A DNA stretch of 64,000 nt from Methyloversatilis discipulorum (GCF_018780585.1 NZ_JADMJL010000017.1:112170-176169); one strand, 5' to 3'; shown: positions 1-8,983, numbered from the stretch's first letter. Notes: a model not told the origin generated them from the letters alone. Translations and numbers: made by a program.

Positions 1-1
1 G

Positions 2-1387
2 CTTCGCCTGCTGCAGCTGTCATCGCTGGAATTCACGCAGGAAGTCGAACAGGCTCTTGGCAGCAACCCCTTTCTCGAAGAGGACACCGCAGCACCGACC
101 GTGACCGGCGCCGTACCGAACGCCTCCGCCACGCCGGACGACGGGCCGGACAACGCGCCTGCCGCCGACCGGCGCGACGACGCCGAGGAACCGGCGGTCC
201 AGTTCGACGCCGCGTACGGCAGCACCACGGCCGGTTCGCGCGACGACGACGAAACCGACTGGACGGAATGGGCGGAAGCGCCGACCGGGCTGCGCGATCA
301 TCTGCGGGCGCAGCTGCAGCTGTCGTCGATGAGCGATCGCGACCGCGCGCTCGCCGATCTGATCATCGACGAGCTGACCGATGCCGGGTATCTCGAAACG
401 CCGCTGGACGAACTGGCGGCGCTGATCGCGCCCGAGCACGAGGTCGCGCCGCAGGAACTGCTGGCCGCACTGCGCCTGGTGCAGCAGCTCGAACCGGTGG
501 GCATCGGCGCACGATCACTGCGCGAATGCCTGCTGCTGCAACTGAACGCGCTATCCGAGGAAGCCCAGGGGCGCGCCGACGCGCTGCTGCTCGTGCGCGA
601 CCACTTCGATCTGCTGGCGGCGCGCGAATTCACGCGCATCCAGCAGCAGCTGGACTGGAACGAAAGCCGGCTGCACGGCGCCCGCATGCTCATCCGCACG
701 CTGGATCCGCGGCCCGGCCGCAGCTTCGGTCCGGACGAAACCCGCTACATCGTGCCGGACGTCATCGTCACCTGCCGTCGCGGTCGCTGGCAGGCGACGC
801 TGAACCCGGCGGTACAGCCGCGACTGCGCATCAACCGCGCCTACGCCGAACTGGCCGGCGGACGCGAGCCGGGCGAGCGCTCGTTCTCGCGCCTGCTGCA
901 GGAAGCGCGCTGGCTGATGCGCAACGTCGAACAGCGCTTCTCGACGATACAGCGGGTCGCTTCGGCCATCGTCGAGCATCAGCGGGTGTTCTTCAGCTAC
1001 GGCGACGCGGCGATGAAGCCGCTGGCGCTGAAGGACATCGCGGTGGAACTGGGTCTGCACGAGTCCACCGTCTGCCGCGTCACCAATGGCAAGTACATGG
1101 CGACGCCGCAGGGCCTGTTCGAGTTCAAGCATTTCTTCTCGCGCCAGCTGTCGGCGGACGACGGCGGCGCCTATTCGCCGACCGCCATCCGCGCGCTGAT
1201 CAGGGAACTGATCGCCGCCGAAGACCCGGCCGCGCCGCTGTCGGACGCCCGCCTCGCCCATCTGCTGTCCGGCCAGGGCCTGCAGCTTGCACGGCGTACG
1301 GTGACCAAGTACCGCGCACTGATGCGCATTCCGAGCGTGGAACTGCGGCGCGCCGCCCACGCGGCCGAGCATCCGCGGGCCGCCTGA
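2..1387 (+). CDS. rpoN: RNA polymerase sigma-54 factor RpoN, 5'-truncated by window edge
   Basis: Sigma-54 directs core RNA polymerase to -24/-12 promoters and needs an AAA+ enhancer-binding protein to open them. The reading frame is open from base 2, giving 461 residues; roughly the first 15-30 residues lie outside. The visible start (LRLLQLSSLEF) is the activator-interacting region I, followed by an acidic linker, the core-binding domain, a helix-turn-helix near residue 343 (ESTVCRVTNGKY) and the RpoN box ARRTVTKYR near residue 432. The usual betaproteobacterial downstream neighbours (hpf, ptsN, hprK) are absent, which hints at a second rpoN copy; that is inference. Identity is secure. Confidence 0.97.
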   Translation, partial: LRLLQLSSLEFTQEVEQALGSNPFLEEDTAAPTVTGAVPNASATPDDGPDNAPAADRRDDAEEPAVQFDAAYGSTTAGSRDDDETDWTEWAEAPTGLRDHLRAQLQLSSMSDRDRALADLIIDELTDAGYLETPLDELAALIAPEHEVAPQELLAALRLVQQLEPVGIGARSLRECLLLQLNALSEEAQGRADALLLVRDHFDLLAAREFTRIQQQLDWNESRLHGARMLIRTLDPRPGRSFGPDETRYIVPDVIVTCRRGRWQATLNPAVQPRLRINRAYAELAGGREPGERSFSRLLQEARWLMRNVEQRFSTIQRVASAIVEHQRVFFSYGDAAMKPLALKDIAVELGLHESTVCRVTNGKYMATPQGLFEFKHFFSRQLSADDGGAYSPTAIRALIRELIAAEDPAAPLSDARLAHLLSGQGLQLARRTVTKYRALMRIPSVELRRAAHAAEHPRAA

Positions 1388-1427
1388 GCGGCGCCGCCGT
1401 CCAACCTCAGCCACAGGAGAGACACCC

Positions 1428-2006
1428 ATGACACAGATCATCGCTGCACACTTCAACTCGGTGGAACAGCTGCAGGCCGTCGTCGATACGCTGCCGGCGC
1501 GCGGCTTCGGCGCCGACGACTACGCCACCTACTTCCTGAACCCGCCCGGTCAGCGCGGGCTCTACTGGCTGGGCGGCGACGCCGTCAGCGACGAGGGCGC
1601 TTCCGGTGCCGGCCGCACCGCCGCCGTCGGCGCCCTGGTCGGCGGCGGCGCCGGCGTCGCGGCAGGCAGCGCCACCGGTTTTGCCATCGGCAGCGTAGGC
1701 GGCCCGGTCGGCGCGCTGGCAGGCGCCGGCGTCGGTGCCTACCTCGGCGCACTGGTCGGCGCGCTGCGCGGCATGCAGGCGCCGGACCCGGAAGAAGCCT
1801 CGGTTGAACATCCGGCCGAACCGCAGGGCGGACCGATGATTGCGCTCAATGTGGACCGGCCTGGCGCGGCGGACGAAGCGATCGCGCTGCTGCACGAAGG
1901 GGGCGCACGCGAGGTGCACCGCACCGAAGGCCGCTGGGCCGACGGCGAGTGGGTGGACTTCGACCCGCGGGAGCCGATCGAGCACGTGCAGCCGGGCCAG
2001 ACGTGA
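1428..2006 (+). CDS. glycine-zipper protein of unknown function
   Basis: A 192-residue protein with a good ribosome site (CAGGAGA) 40 bp after rpoN. Residues about 60-105 are an alternating Gly/Ala-rich double hydrophobic stretch (GGGAGVAAGS, GALAGAGVGAYLGALVGAL) typical of glycine-zipper membrane-inserting domains. The N-terminal 50 residues (FNSVEQLQAVVDTLPARGF) resemble the small ferredoxin-like fold of stress proteins that sense or coat membranes, and the C-terminus is soluble and charged. It is probably membrane associated. Its stop codon overlaps a GTG of the next gene, so the two may be translationally coupled. The function is not known. Confidence 0.8.
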   Translation: MTQIIAAHFNSVEQLQAVVDTLPARGFGADDYATYFLNPPGQRGLYWLGGDAVSDEGASGAGRTAAVGALVGGGAGVAAGSATGFAIGSVGGPVGALAGAGVGAYLGALVGALRGMQAPDPEEASVEHPAEPQGGPMIALNVDRPGAADEAIALLHEGGAREVHRTEGRWADGEWVDFDPREPIEHVQPGQT

Positions 2007-2023
2007 GCAGCGCGTGCGCCGGA

Positions 2024-3166
2024 ATGACTCCGCTGCACGTCTGTGACCTCACCATGCTGTACGCCAGTCACAGCGGCGGCGTGCGTCGCTATCTGGGCGA
2101 GAAGCGGCGCTGGCTGCGGACGCAGCAGCAGTTCCGCCACACGCTCGTGCTGCCGCGCTACGCGCAAGGGCCGGCGGCGCGGCAGGCGGACGGGCTGATC
2201 GAGGTGCCCAGCCTGCCGCTGCCGTTCTCGCGCGGCTACCGCGTGCCGCTGAATACGCGCGCCGCCTTCGGTGCACTGAAAGCGTTGCGACCGCACCTGA
2301 TCGAGGCCGCCGACCCTTACCACTTCGCGTGGGCGGCCGTCGACGCCGGGCAGGCGCTGGGGGTACCGGTGATCGGCTTCTGTCATTCCGACCTGCCGCG
2401 CATGCTCGGGCGGCTGGCCGGCGCCGGGGTCGAACGTGCTGCCGAAGCCTATGTGCGCCGGCTGTACGCGCGCTTCGATCTGGTGCTCGCACCGAGCCGC
2501 TGCATGACCGAGCGGCTCGGCGGCATGGGCGTGCAGCATGTGCAGCACCAGCCGCTGGGTGTGGACAGCCGCGCCTTCCACCCCTGCCGCGCTCACCAGG
2601 GCCTGCGCCGTGCGCTGGGCCTGGCCGAGGATGACCGCCTGCTCGTCTATTTCGGCCGCTTCGGTCCGGAAAAGAACCTGCCGGTGCTCTACCGCATGCT
2701 CGATCTGCTCGGCGACGGTCACGTGCTGCTGCTGATCGGCGACGGCATGCCGCCACACCATCGGGCGGTGCGCGCGCTGCCCTTTCAGTCGGACCCGCGC
2801 AAGCTCGCCGCGCTGGTTGCGGCCTGCGACGTTTTCGTCCACGCCGGCGACCAGGAGACCTTCGGTCTGGCGACGCTGGAGGCGATGGCCTGCGGCGTGC
2901 CGGCGGTGGTCGCCGGCACCGGCGGACAGGCGGAACTGGTCGACGACGCGGTGGGCGCACGCACCGATGCCGGCAGTCCGCAGCGCGGAACCGAGCGCTT
3001 CGCCGCAGCGATGGCCGAGGGCGTGCGGGCGGTGCTCGCGCGCGATCGCGTGGCGCTGGGCAAGGCGGCGCGCCTGCGCGCCGAGCGCCACGACTGGTGC
3101 TACGTGCTGCCTACGCTCGGCCGCACCTACTACACCGCCTGCCGCGGAGCCGATCACCATGCCTAG
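2024..3166 (+). CDS. GT4-family glycosyltransferase
   Basis: A retaining GT-B glycosyltransferase of 380 residues, probably acting on a lipid or polysaccharide acceptor in the cytoplasm. The N-terminal half has the acceptor-side motif SGGVRRYL. The C-terminal half has the donor-binding signature: YFGRFGPEKNLPVLYRML, then ETFGLATLEAMACGVP with the catalytic-type glutamates. I start at ATG 2024, just before the first beta strand (LHVCDLTMLY). A GTG at 2003 overlapping the previous stop is an alternative. The 3' end overlaps the deacetylase start by 8 bp, so both belong to one unit. The substrate cannot be read from sequence. Confidence 0.87.
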   Translation: MTPLHVCDLTMLYASHSGGVRRYLGEKRRWLRTQQQFRHTLVLPRYAQGPAARQADGLIEVPSLPLPFSRGYRVPLNTRAAFGALKALRPHLIEAADPYHFAWAAVDAGQALGVPVIGFCHSDLPRMLGRLAGAGVERAAEAYVRRLYARFDLVLAPSRCMTERLGGMGVQHVQHQPLGVDSRAFHPCRAHQGLRRALGLAEDDRLLVYFGRFGPEKNLPVLYRMLDLLGDGHVLLLIGDGMPPHHRAVRALPFQSDPRKLAALVAACDVFVHAGDQETFGLATLEAMACGVPAVVAGTGGQAELVDDAVGARTDAGSPQRGTERFAAAMAEGVRAVLARDRVALGKAARLRAERHDWCYVLPTLGRTYYTACRGADHHA

Positions 3167-4013
3167 CCGATCAGCCATCATGCTGCCCGACCTGTCGCCG
3201 CCGGTACTTTGCGTCTCCATCCACGACGTCGCGCCGTCGACCTGGCCGCAATGCGAGCGACTGCTCGAGGCCGTCGCCGAGGTCGCTCCGCTGCACGTGA
3301 GCCTGCTGCTGGTGCCCGACTACCACGGCCAGGGCGACGACACGCCGCCTGCCTATCGCGACGCCATCGAGTCCTGCCGCGCGGGCGGGCACGAACTGGT
3401 GCTGCACGGCCACGTGCATCTCGACGAAGGTCCGCCGCCGCGCAATCCGCTGGACTGGTGGCGCCGGCGGGTGCTCACCGCCGACGAAGGCGAGTTCGCC
3501 ACGCTGAGCGCGGCGCCCGCGCACGCCCGCCTGATGGCGGGCCGGCAGTGGTTCGAGCAGCGCAACTGGCCGGTGGAAGGATTCGTCGCGCCGGCCTGGC
3601 TGCTCGGACCCGGCGCCTGGCGTGCGCTCCGCGTGACGCCTTTCCGCTATACGACCACCGCGACGCACTTCCACCTGTTGCAGCCCGACCTTGCCATCCG
3701 CATGCCGGTGATCACCTACAGCACGCGCAGTGCACTGCGCCGGACTGCGTCGCTGGTCTGGCAGGGCCAGCGCCGGCTGCCGGCGGCCGACCCGGTACAG
3801 CTCGCGCTGCATCCGGCAGACGCGCAGTATCCGGCCGTGCTCGGTCAGGCACAGCGTCTGCTCGAGACGCTGATTCGCAGCCGGCTCGCGATGACGCTGA
3901 AGGATTACGCCCGCACGCTCGAACAGCTGCTCGGACCGCTGCAGGCGGCGCGCCCGCGCTCGGCACCCGCGCTGCGGACAGCAGAAGGCAGGACGGCAAC
4001 CCGACGGCGTTGA
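3159..4013 (+). CDS. DUF2334-type polysaccharide deacetylase
   Basis: A 284-residue NodB-fold hydrolase. The first metal-binding motif is SIHDVAPSTW at about residue 20, and the HxxxH-type motif is LHGHVHLDEG at about residue 85. A conserved proline-rich loop (VAPAWLLGPGAWRAL) and LALHPADAQ near the end complete the family pattern. Members remove acetyl groups from surface glycans or related substrates. It starts inside the preceding glycosyltransferase gene, which suggests that one enzyme builds and the other trims the same glycan. Its stop TGA directly abuts the stop of the convergent PAP2 gene. Confidence 0.85.
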   Translation: MPSRSAIMLPDLSPPVLCVSIHDVAPSTWPQCERLLEAVAEVAPLHVSLLLVPDYHGQGDDTPPAYRDAIESCRAGGHELVLHGHVHLDEGPPPRNPLDWWRRRVLTADEGEFATLSAAPAHARLMAGRQWFEQRNWPVEGFVAPAWLLGPGAWRALRVTPFRYTTTATHFHLLQPDLAIRMPVITYSTRSALRRTASLVWQGQRRLPAADPVQLALHPADAQYPAVLGQAQRLLETLIRSRLAMTLKDYARTLEQLLGPLQAARPRSAPALRTAEGRTATRRR

Positions 4014-4589
4014 TCAGCCGGGCAGCAGCCACCGCGACACGACAGCCACTGCGGCGCCGATCACCGCACCCGCCACGACGTCGCTCGGGTAATGCAGCCC
4101 GAGCATGACGCGCACCAGTGCTGTCAGCACAGCGAATGCGAGCAGCCCGAGCCCGAGCGCCGGCAGGTGGTGCAGCGCGACCAGCGCGAATGACGTGGCG
4201 TGCAGCGTATGCCCGGACGGGAAACTGAACTCGTCGAGCGGCGGCATGCACAGATGCAGACCGTGCAGCGACACGCAGGGCCGGCGACGCGCCGTGCGCC
4301 GCTTGAGCAGGCCGTAGATCAGCAGACCCGCCGCACCGACGGCAAGCAGGTGCAGCGCGCAGCGCATTCCGGCGCCGCCCGGCATCACTGCGAGCAGTGC
4401 GATCAGCAGCAGCCAGGCCTCGCCATCGCCGAGCCGGCTGATCGCCCGCGCGGCGATCAGGCAGGGTCGGTGGTCGAGCAGCCGGTTGAGCCGTTGCACA
4501 CAGCTGGCATCGAAGGCCGCGACCGGGTGCGGCCGCTCAATGGGCGGCCGCGACACCGAGCGCGGCTTTCGGTTGCGCGGCGCAGGCAT
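4014..4589 (-). CDS. PAP2-family membrane phosphatase
   Basis: A 191-residue membrane protein with the three phosphatidic acid phosphatase type 2 motifs in order: KRRTARRRP, the FPSGH motif and VRVMLGLHYPSD. The histidines of motifs two and three are the catalytic pair. About five hydrophobic segments surround them. Substrates are usually undecaprenyl pyrophosphate, phosphatidate or phosphatidylglycerophosphate. The ATG at 4589 overlaps the upstream glycosyltransferase by 53 bp; a GTG at 4556 would shorten the overlap and fits the family equally well. It is cotranscribed with that glycosyltransferase. Confidence 0.88.
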   Translation of the reverse strand: MPAPRNRKPRSVSRPPIERPHPVAAFDASCVQRLNRLLDHRPCLIAARAISRLGDGEAWLLLIALLAVMPGGAGMRCALHLLAVGAAGLLIYGLLKRRTARRRPCVSLHGLHLCMPPLDEFSFPSGHTLHATSFALVALHHLPALGLGLLAFAVLTALVRVMLGLHYPSDVVAGAVIGAAVAVVSRWLLPG

Positions 4590-5718
4590 GCAAGTGCGCC
4601 TCGAAACGGTTGAGCACCACCGGCCAGGTCAGGCCCTCCGCCGTTTCGCGCGCAGCGCGGCCGAGATGACGGCGGCGATCCGGTTGCCGGGCCAGCCGGC
4701 GGGCGGCGTGGATGAAGGCCGCGGCGGCGCGCAGTTCGTCGCCCTCGCAGGCGGGCACGAGGAGACAGGCGTCCACGCCGTCCGTCATGTGCTCGCGCGC
4801 GGCGGCCAGATCGAAAGCGACGATGGCCAGACCGCTGGCCATCGCCTCCAGCAGCACGTTGCCGAAGGTTTCGCTGACGCTGGGGAATAGGAAGATGTCG
4901 GCCGACGCGTAGTGCGCCGCGAGTTCACTTCCGTGCAGCACACCGGTAAAAATTTCACCGGGCCGACCGTCGTCCAGGCGCCGCCGCGCCGGCCCGTCGC
5001 CGACCCACACGAGGCGTGCGTCCGGCTGCTCAGCACGGATGGCGTCGAAGGCGGCGCGCACCAGTTCGAGATTCTTTTCCGGGGCCAGCCGGCCGACGTA
5101 CAGAAAGACCGGATCGTGCGGCTTCGCCCCCCAGCCGGTGCGCAGCTCCAGGCTGCGCATCTGCGGGTTGAACAGCCGGGTATCGACGCCCCGCCCCACG
5201 CGGACCAGGCGGCGGTAGCCCTGCCGCTTCATCTGCATTTCAAGCGCGGCGGTCGGCACGAAGGTCAGATCGGTGCGATTGTGGAAGGCGCGCAGCGCCG
5301 CCCGCACCGGAGCCGACAGCATGCCCAGGCCGTAATGGTTGCTGTAGGTGTCGAAATGCGTGCGGTAATCGCTGGTGACCGGCACGCCGAGCTGGCGGGC
5401 GGCCAGCAGGGCCGACCAGCCGAGCGGCCCTTCGGTCACGATGTGCACGACGTCCGGCCTGTCCTCCCGCCACGCCCGCAACAGCCGGCGCCAGGCCGGC
5501 AGTCCGAAGCGCAGCCCGGGATAGCGCGGCAGCGGCAGGCCGCGCACCAGCAGGTCGCCCTCGTTGGCGGCTTCGTCCTGCTGCCGCGGGCGGACCAGGC
5601 GAACCCGGTGGCGTGCACTGCGCAGATGCCGCACGACGCGGGTGATCGACAGCGCGACGCCATTGACCTCCGGCGGATAGGTATCGGTGACGATCACGAT
5701 CTCCAGGTTCTTCTTCAT
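4537..5718 (-). CDS. GT4-family glycosyltransferase (alpha-mannosyltransferase-like)
   Basis: A 393-residue GT-B enzyme resembling GDP-mannose-dependent or sulfoquinovosyl/diglycosyl transferases that act on membrane lipids. The N-terminus (IVTDTYPPEVNGVALS) is the typical acceptor-domain strand and loop. The donor domain has YVGRLAPEKNLELVRAAF and SETFGNVLLEAMASGLA. I use the ATG at 5718; a GTG at 5733 adds five residues. A sigma-54-type promoter lies 40 bp upstream. The adjoining PAP2 phosphatase and the divergent PLD-VTT gene suggest a role in membrane-lipid remodelling (inference). Confidence 0.88.
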   Translation of the reverse strand: MKKNLEIVIVTDTYPPEVNGVALSITRVVRHLRSARHRVRLVRPRQQDEAANEGDLLVRGLPLPRYPGLRFGLPAWRRLLRAWREDRPDVVHIVTEGPLGWSALLAARQLGVPVTSDYRTHFDTYSNHYGLGMLSAPVRAALRAFHNRTDLTFVPTAALEMQMKRQGYRRLVRVGRGVDTRLFNPQMRSLELRTGWGAKPHDPVFLYVGRLAPEKNLELVRAAFDAIRAEQPDARLVWVGDGPARRRLDDGRPGEIFTGVLHGSELAAHYASADIFLFPSVSETFGNVLLEAMASGLAIVAFDLAAAREHMTDGVDACLLVPACEGDELRAAAAFIHAARRLARQPDRRRHLGRAARETAEGLTWPVVLNRFEAHLHACAAQPKAALGVAAAH

Positions 5719-5757
5719 CGCGGAGCCCCGCACAGGTTAGGCGAACGTTCAGCGCGT

Positions 5758-5771
5758 GCAATCGGCGTTCC
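5758..5771 (-). promoter_or_regulatory. sigma-54 promoter for the GT4/PAP2 unit
   Basis: The leftward strand reads GGAACGCCGATTGCA. It has GG and GC at exact -24/-12 spacing, with the consensus TTGCW at -12. The last C lies 40 bp before the GT4 start codon. The same 14 bases occur before egtD (38476-38489). Confidence 0.85.
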
Positions 5772-5798
5772 CGGGGCGCAGCCCCCTCAGGCCGCCCC

Positions 5799-5812
5799 GG
5801 CATGTCGATTGC
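5799..5812 (+). promoter_or_regulatory. sigma-54 promoter for the PLD-VTT unit
   Basis: It reads GGCATGTCGATTGCT, with correct -24/-12 spacing and TTGCT at -12. It lies 33 bp before the GTG start at 5845. It is back to back with the leftward site at 5758-5771, with 27 bp between the two GG elements. Confidence 0.83.
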
Positions 5813-5844
5813 TGAGGCTGGGCGACTCCACTCCATCGTCAGCC

Positions 5845-8145
5845 GTGAACGCCGAGCGCCCCTTCCTCACCACCCCGCCGCGCCCGCACGACGACGTGCC
5901 GCCGGACAAGGTCCCGCCGACGCCGGCCGGCCATGACAGCGTCTGCGTGCCCGGTCGCAACTGTTTCGCGCGTGGCCGCGCCGACCGCCTGGCGCTGCTG
6001 ATCGACGGCGAAGCCTATTTCCGCACCTTCATGCAGGCGGCCGAACGGGCGCAGCGTTCGATCACCATCCTCGCTTGGGACTTCGACAGCCGCACCCGGC
6101 TGCATTTCGACCCCGCGGCACCGGGCGCGCCGCCAGCGCGGCTGGGCGAGTTCCTGAACTGGCTGGCGCGGCGGCGGCATCGTCTGATGGTGCGCATCCT
6201 CGACTGGGACTATCCGATGGTGTTCGGCACGGACCGCGAACTGCCGCCCCGTCTCGGCCTCGGCTGGAAGCCGCACCGGCGCGTGCACTTCTGCTACGAC
6301 AACACGCACCCGGTCAGCGCCTCACACCACCAGAAGATCGTCGTCATCGACGACACGCTCGCCTTCGTCGGCGGCTTCGATCTCACCGTCCGCCGCTGGG
6401 ACACACCCGCCCACCGTCCGGACGACAGCCGCCGCGAATGCGCCGACAAGGCCTATCCGCCCTTTCACGACCTGATGCTGATGTTCGACGGCGAGGCCGC
6501 GCGCGCGATCGGCGAGGTGGCCCGCGAGCGCTGGCTGGCCGCCACCGGCCATCGCATCCCCGAAGCGAAGGACGCCGGCGATCCGTGGCCGGACAGCGTG
6601 CGGCCCGAATTGACCGGCATCGACGTGGCGCTGGCGCGCACCTTGCCGCCGCAGGCGGACGCACCGCCGGTCAACGAGGTCGAGCAGCTCTTCCTCGACA
6701 TGATCGCCAGCGCGCGCGAACGCATCTACATCGAAAGCCAGTACTTCACCGCAGGCAGTGTCGGCGAAGCGCTGGCGGCGCGGCTGGCCGAGCCGGACGG
6801 GCCGGAAGTGATCGTGGTGGTCCGCCTGTTCAGCCACGGCTGGCTGGAGGAACACACGATGCATGTGCTGCGCACGCGCCTGGTCGAGCGCCTGAGCGCC
6901 GCCGACCGGCACGGCCGCTTCCGCATCCTCTATCCGCACATCGACGGGCTGGCCGACAAGGTATGCATAGACCTGCATTCCAAGCTGATGATCGTCGACG
7001 ACGACATGCTGCGCGTCGGCTCGGCCAATCTGAGCAACCGCTCGATGGGCATGGACAGCGAATGCGACGCGGTGATCGAGGCGGGCGGCGACGCGCGGGT
7101 GCAGGCCTACATCCGCGACGTACGCCATCGCCTGCTGGCCGAACACCTCGACGTCGAGGTCGCGGCGGTCGTCGCTGCGTTCGAAACGCACGGCCCGCTC
7201 GGCCCGGCCATCGAGGCGCTGTCGGGTGGGACGCGCACGCTGCTGCCGCTGAACCGCCAGCCCGACTGGCCGGAGGCCGTGATCGAACTGGCTCGCGTCG
7301 GCGACCCGCAGCAGCCGATCACGCTCGACGGGCTGGTAGAAGCCTTCAGTCCCGAGCTGCAGCTGGGCACGCCGGCCACATCGGACGATGAGGGCGAGGC
7401 CACGCCTTCGCGGCCGCCCGCCAGCGGACGGCGTCGCTGGTCGCGCGCCGCCATCGCGCGGGTGGCGCTGCCTGGCGCCGTCATGCTGCTGTTGCTCGGT
7501 CTGGCACTGGTGTGGCGCTACACGCCGCTGACCGAGGTCGCCGATGCCGAACGGGTGACCGGCTGGGCGCGCGCGATGGCCGACAGCAGCTGGGCGCCCA
7601 TGCTCATCCTGCTGGCCTACACGCCAGCCTGTCTGCTGATGTTTCCGCGACCGCTGATCACGCTGGCGGCGGTGATCGCCTTCGGCCCGGAAAAGGGCTT
7701 CGTGTTCGCGCTGTCCGGCATCCTGATCGCCGCCTTCGCGACCTATGCGGTCGGCCTGCTGCTGCCCGAGGCAACGGTGCACCGCATTGCCGGCCCTCGC
7801 CTGCCACGCATCGCCGAAACGCTGCGCCGGCGCGGCCTGCTGGCCATCACGGCGCTGCGGCTGGTGCCGATCGCCCCGTTCGCCATCGAAGGCGTGGTGG
7901 CGGCCGCCATCGGCATACGGCTGGCGCCCTTCCTGCTCGGCACGCTGTTCGGCATGTTGCCGGGAACGCTGGCCACCACCGTGTTCGGCGACCAGCTGGA
8001 AGCCGCGCTCGACGACCCGGGCCGCCTCGACTATGGCCTGCTGCTGACCGCCGCAGTCGGCATCGTGCTGCTGTCGCTGTTCGTGCGCCGCTGGCTGGTC
8101 AAGGAACACCGCGACGGGGCCGGACAGGCGGCGGAGAGGAGCTGA
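5845..8145 (+). CDS. phospholipase D-like / VTT (DedA-like) fusion protein
   Basis: A 766-residue bifunctional membrane protein. Residues about 40-520 form a PLD-type catalytic unit with two HxKxxxxD motifs: HHQKIVVIDD near residue 160 and HSKLMIVDDD near 375. Two such motifs make one active site for phosphatidyl transfer, as in cardiolipin synthase or phospholipase D. A transmembrane segment starts near 540 and a VTT/SNARE-associated domain spans about 585-720 (FPRPLITLAAVIAFGP, GMLPGTLATTVFGDQL). I chose GTG 5845, because no ATG precedes the conserved region and it lies at a normal distance from the sigma-54 site. The upstream part of the long open frame is antisense to the GT4 gene. Confidence 0.9.
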   Translation: MNAERPFLTTPPRPHDDVPPDKVPPTPAGHDSVCVPGRNCFARGRADRLALLIDGEAYFRTFMQAAERAQRSITILAWDFDSRTRLHFDPAAPGAPPARLGEFLNWLARRRHRLMVRILDWDYPMVFGTDRELPPRLGLGWKPHRRVHFCYDNTHPVSASHHQKIVVIDDTLAFVGGFDLTVRRWDTPAHRPDDSRRECADKAYPPFHDLMLMFDGEAARAIGEVARERWLAATGHRIPEAKDAGDPWPDSVRPELTGIDVALARTLPPQADAPPVNEVEQLFLDMIASARERIYIESQYFTAGSVGEALAARLAEPDGPEVIVVVRLFSHGWLEEHTMHVLRTRLVERLSAADRHGRFRILYPHIDGLADKVCIDLHSKLMIVDDDMLRVGSANLSNRSMGMDSECDAVIEAGGDARVQAYIRDVRHRLLAEHLDVEVAAVVAAFETHGPLGPAIEALSGGTRTLLPLNRQPDWPEAVIELARVGDPQQPITLDGLVEAFSPELQLGTPATSDDEGEATPSRPPASGRRRWSRAAIARVALPGAVMLLLLGLALVWRYTPLTEVADAERVTGWARAMADSSWAPMLILLAYTPACLLMFPRPLITLAAVIAFGPEKGFVFALSGILIAAFATYAVGLLLPEATVHRIAGPRLPRIAETLRRRGLLAITALRLVPIAPFAIEGVVAAAIGIRLAPFLLGTLFGMLPGTLATTVFGDQLEAALDDPGRLDYGLLLTAAVGIVLLSLFVRRWLVKEHRDGAGQAAERS

Positions 8146-8933
8146 TGGCGACGCGCACCCCGGGCCTCGTCGACTGGCGCAATCTGGACAACACGCTCGG
8201 GCAGGACTGCCTGCGCATCGCGTCCTACAACATCCACCGTTGCGTCGGCCGCGACGGCCGCGCCGACCCCGCGCGCGTCGCCCAGGTCATCCTCGAACTG
8301 GGTTGCGACGCGGTGGGCCTGCAGGAAGTGGACAACCTCGCCGACGGCCATCACGAATCGATGCAGCTCGACTATCTGGCGCAAGCGACCGGCATGGCGG
8401 CGCACGCCGGCCACACCATCATCCGCCACGAAGGCAGTTTCGGAAACGCGCTGCTCACGCGCCGGCCGGTGCTGGCGGTGCAGCGCTACGACCTCAGCTA
8501 CGGACGGCGCGAGGCACGCGGAGCGCTGGCCGTCGACCTCGCGGTCGAGGACGAATGCGTGCGCGTCATCGTCACCCACCTCGGGCTGCGCCCGGCCGAA
8601 CGTCGCTACCAGGTCCGGCGCATGCTGCAGCTGCTGCACGACCTGCCGGCCGACCGCAAGGTGATCGTGCTCGGCGACATCAACGAGTGGCTGCCGCTCG
8701 GCCGGCCGCTGCGCTGGCTGCACGGCATGCTCGGCCACTCGCCGGCCGAGCGCTCGTTTCCGTCCGGCCTGCCGGTGTTCGCGCTGGACCGCGTGTGGGT
8801 GCGGCCGCGCCACACGCTGCTGGCCTTCTCGACGCACCGCTCGCCACTGGCGCGGGTGGCGTCCGACCATCTGCCGGTGAAAGCCATCGTCGCCGCCACC
8901 GCGCCGCCCGCCAGCGTAGTGCACGAGGGCTGA
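8145..8933 (+). CDS. endonuclease/exonuclease/phosphatase (EEP) family hydrolase
   Basis: A 262-residue phosphodiesterase-fold enzyme. Catalytic signatures are visible in order: SYNIHR (metal-ligand Asn), LQEVD (Glu), THLGLR (His), GDINEW (Asp/Asn) and SDHLPV (Asp-His pair). The start ATG overlaps the stop of the PLD-VTT gene (ATGA) and follows GGAGAGGAGC. This pairing with PLD-VTT suggests a role in phospholipid head-group turnover rather than in DNA repair, but the substrate is not visible. Cytoplasmic, with no signal peptide. Confidence 0.88.
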   Translation: MATRTPGLVDWRNLDNTLGQDCLRIASYNIHRCVGRDGRADPARVAQVILELGCDAVGLQEVDNLADGHHESMQLDYLAQATGMAAHAGHTIIRHEGSFGNALLTRRPVLAVQRYDLSYGRREARGALAVDLAVEDECVRVIVTHLGLRPAERRYQVRRMLQLLHDLPADRKVIVLGDINEWLPLGRPLRWLHGMLGHSPAERSFPSGLPVFALDRVWVRPRHTLLAFSTHRSPLARVASDHLPVKAIVAATAPPASVVHEG

Positions 8934-8983
8934 TGCCGCTCGCGCCACCCGTCCCGCCACACGCCCGCAAGAAGGAGACTGCG

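Noticed and set aside
1277..1290. Sigma-54-like site GGCCTGCAGCTTGC inside rpoN
   Set aside because: The spacing fits but the -24 element lacks CAC/AAC, and it lies in coding sequence 138 bp from the next start. Such matches are expected by chance in GC-rich coding DNA.
4912..5844. Long N-terminal extension of the PLD-VTT frame
   Set aside because: It is antisense to the GT4 gene and shows no domain; the PLD protein starts naturally at GTG 5845.
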